A program made the position numbers and the translations under genes. This document shows, in pieces, positions 18,001 through 25,253 of a stretch of DNA of 64,000 nucleotides. The notes under the pieces are model-generated. The model did not search any database. It saw nothing but the letters and a program-made list of their open reading frames with translations, and was not told where the DNA came from. Every line of letters begins with the position of its first letter. The stretch's first letter is position 1. This stretch comes from Endozoicomonas sp. OPT23 (GTDB lineage Bacteria; Pseudomonadota; Gammaproteobacteria; Pseudomonadales; Endozoicomonadaceae): the NCBI RefSeq assembly GCF_009653635.1, contig NZ_PPFD01000003.1:426955-490954 (forward strand), in the 5' to 3' direction.

Positions 18001-18975
18001 TTAAACAACAGCACTCAAAAGCAAGCTCTCCAGCTCACTCCAGGGCGGCAATTCCTTATCAATAATCTCAATTCGGCTGCCATCCAGCTGATCCAGTTCA
18101 ATAATACTGACCACACCATTCTGGGCATTAAACCCTTTCAATCCCTGATCTGTTCTGATTACCGCTTTCAATCGATCAGCTGGGATACCATTGAATAACT
18201 GAAACAGTCGATCGAAAGAGAAAACCGTTTGTTCATCAAACAACCAGCCACAACTGAAGTGCCCCTGTCCTTTGTTTTCCCTGCGAACGAATGTCTCGCC
18301 TTCAGGCAAGGTCAACGGTGCAGTTTCAGGCATGGAATGATGGTGACTATGGGCACTCTTGTTATGAGCCTGTCGTTTAAAGCGGGGAAGATTTAACCAG
18401 TCTTTATTCAGTTCACCCTGCTGTACCCAACCTGTCGCTTTTTGCTGCTCAAACTGACGACTGTAGTCTTCAAAAAGCTGACGGTGCTCTTCACTGCATT
18501 GATCTGTTTTATTTGCCACCAGCACATCAGACAGCTGTGCCTGATCTCTGAAATTATCATTTTCCAGGTAGCGACTGTCACTCAACTGTCTCGGATCGAT
18601 CAGACAAATACTTGCTCGCAGATCGAGTGCTTCATCGTAGTACTCACCCGTAAGCGTGTTCAGTATCTGCTCAGGATGCCCCAACCCTGTTGGCTCAATC
18701 AAAATACGATCCGGTTTGCTGCGGGCTATCAGCATATTCAGGCCAATCTGCATCGGCAAGCCTGCGACACAACACATGCAGCCACCGGGAACCTCCCTGA
18801 CCACAGCCCCTTTGCCGGACATCATGGCTCCGTCAATACCTACTTCACCGAACTCGTTGACCAGTACTCCCCAGGTTTCATTTTCGGGTTTGTTGGCCAG
18901 CAGGTGGAGAATGGCTGTAGTCTTCCCGGATCCCAAAAAGCCGGTTATTAGATTTGTTGGTATTGCCTTGGCCAC
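18001..18975 (-). CDS. yeiR: COG0523 GTPase, zinc-related, YeiR type
   Basis: This protein is a close match to E. coli YeiR in length and sequence (NLITGFLGSGKTT, VLVNEFGEVGIDGA, LIEPTGLGHPEQIL). The P-loop GFLGSGKTT starts at residue 12, and GGCMCC (Cys66, Cys68, Cys69) is the metal-binding CxCC motif of the family. A His-rich loop (HNKSAHSHHH) sits before the C-terminal domain. Members hydrolyse GTP and are thought to deliver zinc to client proteins. I take the GTG at 18975 (MAKAIPTNL); a GTG seven codons upstream is possible. A Zur-type palindrome lies 34 bp upstream, consistent with induction by zinc starvation. Confidence 0.87.
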   Translation of the reverse strand: MAKAIPTNLITGFLGSGKTTAILHLLANKPENETWGVLVNEFGEVGIDGAMMSGKGAVVREVPGGCMCCVAGLPMQIGLNMLIARSKPDRILIEPTGLGHPEQILNTLTGEYYDEALDLRASICLIDPRQLSDSRYLENDNFRDQAQLSDVLVANKTDQCSEEHRQLFEDYSRQFEQQKATGWVQQGELNKDWLNLPRFKRQAHNKSAHSHHHSMPETAPLTLPEGETFVRRENKGQGHFSCGWLFDEQTVFSFDRLFQLFNGIPADRLKAVIRTDQGLKGFNAQNGVVSIIELDQLDGSRIEIIDKELPPWSELESLLLSAVV

Positions 18976-19008
18976 AGTGGTTACTTCTCCATACACCAGT
19001 TCAAAATC

Positions 19009-19021
19009 GTTATATTATAAC
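19009..19021 (-). promoter_or_regulatory. Zur-type operator before yeiR
   Basis: GTTATATTATAAC is a perfect 13 bp palindrome and matches the core of the gammaproteobacterial Zur box (GTTATAnTATAAC). It lies 34 bp before the yeiR start, where repressor binding would block the promoter. Zur-controlled COG0523 GTPases, including yeiR-type genes, are known. Confidence 0.75.
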
Positions 19022-19090
19022 AAAAAGAACTTTTCCGGTCATGAATACGCACATCTATCTCGAATTGCGAATTTGTAAACCGGTTCAGTC

Positions 19091-19111
19091 AGGTGCATTC
19101 TATATGCACCT
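19091..19111 (+). promoter_or_regulatory. NsrR-type operator before nsrR
   Basis: The 21 bp site has two 8 bp arms, AGGTGCAT and ATGCACCT, which are exact inverted copies, separated by TCTAT. It resembles the NsrR consensus AGATGCATTT-AAATGCATCT closely. It lies 25 bp before the nsrR ATG, so autorepression relieved by nitric oxide is the likely arrangement. Confidence 0.72.
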
Positions 19112-19136
19112 TTGCAGTAACCACTGAATCACAACA

Positions 19137-19568
19137 ATGAAACTGACCAAGCATACGGACTACGCGCTACGCATCCTGATTTATTCTTCTCTTCAACCAA
19201 AAGAAAGACTGCTCTCTATTCAGGAAGTGACTGATGTCTATGAACTGTCACGCAACCATGTGATGAAGATCGTGCAGAAGCTGGGTCAGGAAGGTTATCT
19301 GACAACCATTCGAGGTAAAGGCGGTGGCTTTCATCTGGGCAGAAAGCCTGAAGACATCAATCTTGGCGAGCTGATCAGTAAGCTTGAACCTTCCATGAAG
19401 CTGGTTAACTGCAAAGAACCCGTTTGTCGTATATCGCCAGCCTGCCGTTTGCAGAGCGTATTGTCTGAAGCTATGTCCAGCTTTCAGGAAGTACTCAACA
19501 GTTATACGCTGGCAGACCTTGTTGATAATCGAGATGAATTATCCAACCTACTGGCTATCAGTGCCTGA
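19137..19568 (+). CDS. nsrR: Rrf2-family nitric-oxide-sensing repressor NsrR
   Basis: The 143-residue protein aligns along its length with E. coli NsrR: TDYALRILIY, EVTDVYELSRNHVMKIVQKL (helix-turn-helix), RGKGGGFHLG (wing) and SYTLADLV near the end. The three cluster ligands are Cys92, Cys97 and Cys103, one residue offset from E. coli (91, 96, 102). NsrR holds an Fe-S cluster that nitric oxide destroys, releasing repression of NO-detoxifying genes. None of the classical targets (hmp, norV) is in the window. The operator just upstream suggests autoregulation. Confidence 0.9.
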   Translation: MKLTKHTDYALRILIYSSLQPKERLLSIQEVTDVYELSRNHVMKIVQKLGQEGYLTTIRGKGGGFHLGRKPEDINLGELISKLEPSMKLVNCKEPVCRISPACRLQSVLSEAMSSFQEVLNSYTLADLVDNRDELSNLLAISA

Positions 19569-19574
19569 ATAAGG

Positions 19575-20339
19575 CTACTCAGGTTTTCCGGCAACCAGCC
19601 GCACCTGATCCTGCGGGCCATGCTTCCATATTGGATAGTGGTTCGCAGCTCCCAGTTCTATTAATTCGATGTCAAAACCCTGTCGTTTAAAAGCAGTCGC
19701 AAGCTGTTCAGGATAAAAGAAATTGAAATAGCCAGGCTGATAAGCATCAAGATGGGCTGCGTATATTTCCCAGGCTGGATGACCTTCTGGCTCAAGGTTT
19801 CTGGCAGCACAAAACAGGTCCTGATACTCACGCAGTGCTTTCATGCAGCTTCCATCCCGCTCCCGTTGAGCAACCCTGAGCTGTTTTAACCCGACAGGTT
19901 GTAATAAAGACAGATCTTCACTGACTGTCGTCAGAATGACTTTTCCTCCCGGTATCAGAAGGTCATAAAACCTCTGAATACTGGCAAGCACTTCTTCATG
20001 ATCAAGAAAATGAAACACTTCTGCGCAGAGAATCCCTGAGAAAGTTTCGTCTTTAAAAGGAATCGTTTCTGGCAGATGCAAGCAGTCGAATTCTATTCCT
20101 GTGCCCCTGTGCTGCTCTTTCAGCTCAGGAATAACCTTTGGGTTCAGCTCTGTAGCAATGACTCTCGCGCCCGTTTCAGCAGCCTGCAAACTATTCAGGC
20201 AATTGCCACAGCCAATATCCAGTAAAGGGTGACTACCGTCCCAGCAATCAAGCCAGTATTTCAATAACACATGAAGTGTATTGAACGTAAAACCGACTCT
20301 CTGGTTCAGAGGAGAAAAATCATGATTCAGGCGTGCCAC
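19575..20339 (-). CDS. Class I SAM-dependent methyltransferase
   Basis: The 254-residue protein starts at GTG, with AGG eight bases before. Motif I is LLDIGCGNCLNSL, motif II acidic residue ATELNP, and the motif IV region is SGILCAEVFHFLDHEEVL, followed by PGGKVILTTVSED (motif VI). This is a Rossmann-fold methyltransferase of the Methyltransf_11/25 type. The substrate cannot be read from the sequence. It follows ydiJ on the same strand with a 63 bp gap and may be cotranscribed with it. Confidence 0.8.
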   Translation of the reverse strand: MARLNHDFSPLNQRVGFTFNTLHVLLKYWLDCWDGSHPLLDIGCGNCLNSLQAAETGARVIATELNPKVIPELKEQHRGTGIEFDCLHLPETIPFKDETFSGILCAEVFHFLDHEEVLASIQRFYDLLIPGGKVILTTVSEDLSLLQPVGLKQLRVAQRERDGSCMKALREYQDLFCAARNLEPEGHPAWEIYAAHLDAYQPGYFNFFYPEQLATAFKRQGFDIELIELGAANHYPIWKHGPQDQVRLVAGKPE

Positions 20340-20402
20340 TGAACTACCTGCCCTGCTGGAATGTCAGGGCAGTATAGATCAGCTAATAGCCAGAGACAGT
20401 CA

Positions 20403-23400
20403 TCAAGCAGCCTTCAAAAGCTTCACCAGCATGGATACCGGGTGTGGCACATAGCCGTCGCTGAAACGTTTGATCTGACTTCGGCAGGAGTAGCCCGTAG
20501 CCACCAGCTTGCCGCTGTTTTCAGGCATATCTACATGCTCCTGCCAGCTCATCTCATAGAGCTTCTTCGAGGTTTCCTGATTACGACTTTCATGGCCATA
20601 GATACCGGCCATACCACAGCAACCTGTCGCCTGATAAGTCAGCTTTAAACCAAGGGCAGCATAGAGCTTCTGCCACTGTGATGGAGCCGCTGGCTGATTG
20701 GTGGTTTCAGTACAATGCCCCAGCAGTTTGAACTCACCTTCCAGCTTAATACCCTGCTGACTGATTGCATCAACCTTCTCGGCAAACCATTCGGAAAGCA
20801 GCTTAACGTCTGGTGCAGATTCACCCATCACTTCCCGATACTCATCCCGGTAAGTCAGAGTAACCGCTGCATCAATACCCATCATTGCAACACCACTGTC
20901 AGCCAGTGCTCTCAATTCCTGACCGTTGGTTTCTGCCACCTTTTCAAAGCGCCCCAGATAACCATATACATGGAGTACCTTGCCATTAGGCTTATAAGGA
21001 GCCACCAAAGGACGGAAACCAAGGCGAATCAGCAATTCAACCAGATCGGTCAGTACAGGGGTTTCAAAGAAGCTGGTAAAAGCGTCCTGAACAATAACCA
21101 CTGTTTTGTCTTTTTCTGACTCGGGAATAGCCGACAGCAGACTGGCAGAAGCCACTGCCGCACCTGCACGACAACTGTCATCAAGCGGTGAGGTACTGGT
21201 GATCTTCGGCAGATCCTGCAGGCCAACTGTCTTTGCCATCGCCCTATTAGCCAGCTTTGAGCCAGCCAGCAGGTTATAAGCACCTTTACCTTTCGCAAGA
21301 ACTGGCAATATGGGTTCCAGCATACCGGCAATATGATGTTTTGCAGGACGCAGATATCGACTGTGATAAAGCTCGAAATAACGGGAACGCAGATCCGGAA
21401 CATTGACCTGAATCGGACACTGCCCGGCGCAGGACTTACAACTCATGCAGCTGTCCAGTGCCTGATAAACTTCATGGCTGAAATCTTCCTTGCCTCTGAG
21501 TTTATCAACGGTGTTGCTAACTTTATCCATGGCGTTGTAGAACATGCCATGCTCTCTGGTTTTACTTATTTCTGCCGCAACATCCGAACCGGCTGCAGTC
21601 TGCAGACGCAACCATTCACGAACCAGGCTGGAACGGCCTTTTGGCGACTGGGTTCTGTCGAGAGTGGCTTTCCAGGTCGGGCACATGGCGCTGTTCGGGC
21701 TGTAGTTAAAGCAGGCACCATTACCGTTGCAATACATGCCACTGCTGAACGCTTCAAACGCATTACGTTCAATATCACGGTCCAGCTGACCACGGGTTTG
21801 AACTCCGTCAATCTTCAGCAGTTCCTGCTGGGCAGGCGTAGCAATTTTGCCCGGGTTCAGCTGGTTATGAGGGTCGAAGACTTTCTTTATCTGCTGAAGC
21901 ACAGGATAGAGTTCGGCAAAGAAGTCTGGCGCATATTCCGAGCGCACACCTTTACCGTGCTCTCCCCAAAGTACACCACCATGGTTTCGCGCCAGTTCAG
22001 CCACCTCATCACTGATTGACCTCACCAGCACTTCCTGCTGAGGATCTTTCATATCAATGGCAGGGCGAACGTGTAAAACACCAGCATCCACATGGCCGAA
22101 CATACCGTACGACAATTCATGCTTATCCAGCAGCGCTCTGAATTTCTCTATAAAAGCAGCAAGATTTTCTGGTGGAACCGCTACGTCTTCCACGAAAGGA
22201 ATCGGGCGAGCGTCACCTTCCATATTCCCCAGCAGACCCACAGCCTGCTTACGCATTGCCCAGATTTTTTTGACGTTCGCCGTCCCCATCACCCGACTGT
22301 AGCCGCAACGTTTTATCTCTGAATCCTGTTCCAGTACAGCTGTCAGCCGGGCAATACCCGCCTCCAGCTCTTCTTCACTGCTGCCAGTGAATTCGACAAA
22401 GTTAATACCATCAGCATCTTCGCTACTCTCAGGGAAGAACGCCTTAACGGTTTCCCAGACACTGTCGGCTTTTGCCAGAGCAAGCACTCTCGAATCCACT
22501 GTTTCAATGGAACCTGGCTCTGCGGTCATCAGGGTTTGAGCATCCTGAAGGGATTCTTGAAAACTGCTGTAGAAAACCAGTACCAGAGCAGATGTCTTGG
22601 GAATAGGCAGCAGGTTAACCTTGATCTCACTGAGCATCGCCAGTGTGCCCTCAGAACCACAAAGGATGGCATTAAGATCAAACTGGCCATCATCACGACG
22701 GATATTGGCAAGGTCATAACCGGTCAGGTTTCTATTCAGCTTGGGAAATATTTCCGCAACCTTTTCATGATGCTGATCATGAATATTCCGAACCGTTCTA
22801 TGGATTTCACCGATACGATCATCACGGTCACAGAAGCTATCAAGGTCATTTTCAGAAACAGGTGATGAGTGCCAAACCGTGCCGTCTGCCAACACAGACG
22901 TCAGCTCAAGAATATGGTGGCGGGTCTTGCCGTAGACGACAGAACCCTGACCACTGGCATCGGTGTTCACCATTCCGCCAACGGTTGCACGGTTGCTGGT
23001 AGAAAGCTCCGGCGCAAAGAATAGACCTTCTTTGGCCACCAGCTCATTAAGGTGGTCTTTAACTGTACCGGACTGAACTCTTGCCCAGCGTTCTTCTGCA
23101 TTGATCTCGAGAATTTTGTTCATATGGCGACTGGTGTCGACCATAAAACCGGACGTCAGTGACTGGCCATTGGTTCCGGTACCACCACCACGAGGGGAAA
23201 GAACAATGGTTTGAAATTCGGGGTTTGCTGACAGGGTGAGAATATGGCTGAGGTCGGCTGTTGACGAAGGATAGAGAACACCTTCCGGCAGCACCTGATA
23301 AATAGAGTTATCCGTTGCCAGCACGGTTCTGTCGGCGTATCCCAGCTCGATATCACCGTGAAATCCTGACGCTTCTAACTGACGTGCAAAAGATTGATAC

Positions 23401-23438
23401 AGGGAACCTGTGGCCTGCTGATCCAGTTTACTGATCAC
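20403..23438 (-). CDS. ydiJ: FAD- and Fe-S-containing dehydrogenase, YdiJ type
   Basis: The 1011-residue fusion enzyme is very close in size to E. coli YdiJ (1018). The N-terminal half is a PCMH-type FAD domain (SPRGGGTGTNGQSL near residue 83, then ATVGGMVNTDASGQGS) with a FAD-oxidase C domain. The C-terminal half has a 4Fe-4S motif CMSCKSCAGQCP near 660-672 and the CCG domain signature ATGCCGMAGIYGHE. The family oxidises D-2-hydroxy acids; D-2-hydroxyglutarate is the reported substrate of the E. coli enzyme, and D-lactate is a common database label. GTG start with GGAG seven bases upstream. Confidence 0.9.
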   Translation of the reverse strand: MISKLDQQATGSLYQSFARQLEASGFHGDIELGYADRTVLATDNSIYQVLPEGVLYPSSTADLSHILTLSANPEFQTIVLSPRGGGTGTNGQSLTSGFMVDTSRHMNKILEINAEERWARVQSGTVKDHLNELVAKEGLFFAPELSTSNRATVGGMVNTDASGQGSVVYGKTRHHILELTSVLADGTVWHSSPVSENDLDSFCDRDDRIGEIHRTVRNIHDQHHEKVAEIFPKLNRNLTGYDLANIRRDDGQFDLNAILCGSEGTLAMLSEIKVNLLPIPKTSALVLVFYSSFQESLQDAQTLMTAEPGSIETVDSRVLALAKADSVWETVKAFFPESSEDADGINFVEFTGSSEEELEAGIARLTAVLEQDSEIKRCGYSRVMGTANVKKIWAMRKQAVGLLGNMEGDARPIPFVEDVAVPPENLAAFIEKFRALLDKHELSYGMFGHVDAGVLHVRPAIDMKDPQQEVLVRSISDEVAELARNHGGVLWGEHGKGVRSEYAPDFFAELYPVLQQIKKVFDPHNQLNPGKIATPAQQELLKIDGVQTRGQLDRDIERNAFEAFSSGMYCNGNGACFNYSPNSAMCPTWKATLDRTQSPKGRSSLVREWLRLQTAAGSDVAAEISKTREHGMFYNAMDKVSNTVDKLRGKEDFSHEVYQALDSCMSCKSCAGQCPIQVNVPDLRSRYFELYHSRYLRPAKHHIAGMLEPILPVLAKGKGAYNLLAGSKLANRAMAKTVGLQDLPKITSTSPLDDSCRAGAAVASASLLSAIPESEKDKTVVIVQDAFTSFFETPVLTDLVELLIRLGFRPLVAPYKPNGKVLHVYGYLGRFEKVAETNGQELRALADSGVAMMGIDAAVTLTYRDEYREVMGESAPDVKLLSEWFAEKVDAISQQGIKLEGEFKLLGHCTETTNQPAAPSQWQKLYAALGLKLTYQATGCCGMAGIYGHESRNQETSKKLYEMSWQEHVDMPENSGKLVATGYSCRSQIKRFSDGYVPHPVSMLVKLLKAA

Positions 23439-23617
23439 CGTCCTTCTCCATGCGACTGCTCTGTTCTTCTGTTTTTATAAAGAATGGGTAATGCAGCTTC
23501 TCTTTGACGCAATCCACTCGTCTCGACTGCTCGCTGCGTATTGTACGTAATGATAGGGTCAGATGCAGTCCGGTTTTCAAATCTATACTGGAACGGTTCT
23601 TTTTGAGGTGTAAGCTA

Positions 23618-24172
23618 ATGTTTATATTCAGGCCTGCCTGTTTTTTCCTGATTCTTCTGATCTCAATTAACGCCAATAGTGATGGCAGTATCGAAGACAA
23701 CCATCAAGCGTTAAATAAACTGGCAGACCTATTGTTGACTGTCCCCCTCAATGAATTCATCTCCGGCGGACCAGCCTCTAATCGGTATTATTTCAATATC
23801 TGCAGAAGCGATCTTGAGTGGGGTATCCATACCAGAAAAGACGAAAAGGGCTATTTTCTCTCTCCTGATCATTCCAGGCCAAGCCGTCACCCATGCAAGC
23901 AGATTCAGTCTCTTGGAAATCTGAACGTAATGTTTCCCACAGCTATTACTTACCAACAGGATGAGCACGGAGGCTACTGGAAAAAGGAAGGAGACTTGCT
24001 TTGTTACGAGTCGGGCGGTGCAACCCACACTTCTTACTGCAATGTTTTACCCGCCAAAAATCATTTAATATTTCGGACTTTTCATTCCGCCATGACCCTG
24101 CTGGGTTACGCCATAACGTTTAGTTGCACACTCTTCTGTTGCTACCAGTGCTTCAGCATAAACTATCTTTGA
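23618..24172 (+). CDS. Secreted hypothetical protein with C-terminal hydrophobic anchor
   Basis: I start it at the ATG at 23618, which has GAGGTG seven bases upstream; the frame is open 38 codons further but that part lacks a ribosome site. The 184-residue product has a signal peptide (FIFRPACFFLILLISINANS), a soluble domain with several Cys (NICRSDLEW, HPCKQIQ, SYCNVLP) and a C-terminal hydrophobic segment (LLGYAITFSCTLFCCYQCF). It is therefore probably tethered to the membrane with a disulfide-rich periplasmic part. I recognise no family. It is followed by two more exported proteins on the same strand. Confidence 0.55.
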   Translation: MFIFRPACFFLILLISINANSDGSIEDNHQALNKLADLLLTVPLNEFISGGPASNRYYFNICRSDLEWGIHTRKDEKGYFLSPDHSRPSRHPCKQIQSLGNLNVMFPTAITYQQDEHGGYWKKEGDLLCYESGGATHTSYCNVLPAKNHLIFRTFHSAMTLLGYAITFSCTLFCCYQCFSINYL

Positions 24173-24242
24173 ATCAATTTTGTCTATAGTTACCTTTTTT
24201 AATGCCGAGCCGAGCTATACAGAAGGGCTGTAAAGAAAAGCT

Positions 24243-25166
24243 ATGAATAGAATAATCTTGCTGGCAGGGATCGCAATCATGACCATGGTTCAAGGACTAG
24301 TTGCCTATGGAGAAATCCTGCCGCAACAGGAAACCTCAAAAACAGGAAGTTTTCTGAAAAAAGCCACAACCCAGTACCCATCCCCTGATGAACTTCTGGT
24401 TGTTCTTGATCTGGATGACACCACCATCACCAGCCCCAAAGGGCAATTGCTGGGGCGTTCAGACATGTTCTACCACCTGTTGGGCAAGGAACAGAAAGCA
24501 CATCCTGATAAGACCAAAAAGGAAGTAGCAGAAACCATCGACCCAATACTTGAGGCGGTATACCGGCGGGTAGCGGTAACAGCGACCGATGATCAATTGC
24601 CTGATGTTCTGAATAATCTAAAAGACAGAAACATCATGGTCATTGGCATGACCGCTCGAGGCAAGGCTGTGTCGGCAGTCACTCAGGAACAATTAAAGCG
24701 CGCCAATATCAACTTCTACGATACCGGTCCTTTGCGAATAGTAGAGCTCGACAGTGACCGCAGCATTCGTATTGAGCATGGAGTTGTTATGGTCAGCCAT
24801 GGCAACAGCAAAGGTGAAAGCCTTACTGCCCTGATGCGACAAGGCTATCTGGAGCACCCAACTCAAGTCATCATGATTGATGATCGCCAGAAGCATCTGG
24901 ATGATGTCGCACAGGCATTAACCAAATTTGATAAGTCTATTCGTTTTAGCCCGGTGCTCTGTACTTTTCTGAAAACGACCACACCGTTTAATGCCAGTGA
25001 CTCTGAAGTAGAGATGATTGATTTCCTGTTTCAGTGGCGAAAAGACCCTGAAATCAAACGGTTTATAAAAAACGATGTATTTACCCAGAAAGTGATTCGT
25101 GAGTGCTCGGAAAAATCAGCCAGTGGTAAAGCCTGTGTAGCTTTGAAGAAACTGATTAATAGCTGA
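24243..25166 (+). CDS. Exported HAD-superfamily protein (DUF2608-like)
   Basis: This 307-residue protein has an N-terminal hydrophobic signal (IILLAGIAIMTMVQGLVAYG). HAD motif I is DLDDT (Asp56, Asp58, Thr60), motif II is GMTARGK near residue 137, and motif IV is MIDDRQKHLDDV near residue 210. This order and the exported context match the DUF2608 family known from host-associated bacteria such as Legionella. Phosphatase activity is likely from the intact aspartates, but the substrate is unknown. The gene precedes a large exported phosphodiesterase-like gene by 87 bp, so the two may act together in the periplasm or outside the cell. Confidence 0.7.
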   Translation: MNRIILLAGIAIMTMVQGLVAYGEILPQQETSKTGSFLKKATTQYPSPDELLVVLDLDDTTITSPKGQLLGRSDMFYHLLGKEQKAHPDKTKKEVAETIDPILEAVYRRVAVTATDDQLPDVLNNLKDRNIMVIGMTARGKAVSAVTQEQLKRANINFYDTGPLRIVELDSDRSIRIEHGVVMVSHGNSKGESLTALMRQGYLEHPTQVIMIDDRQKHLDDVAQALTKFDKSIRFSPVLCTFLKTTTPFNASDSEVEMIDFLFQWRKDPEIKRFIKNDVFTQKVIRECSEKSASGKACVALKKLINS

Positions 25167-25253
25167 TCATCCAACTCTGAAACGCTGTCACCTGCTTGCA
25201 AGCGGTAGCAGACACTGAAAGAATTCAGTCTCTGTTGAATACCGGCTGTGATA

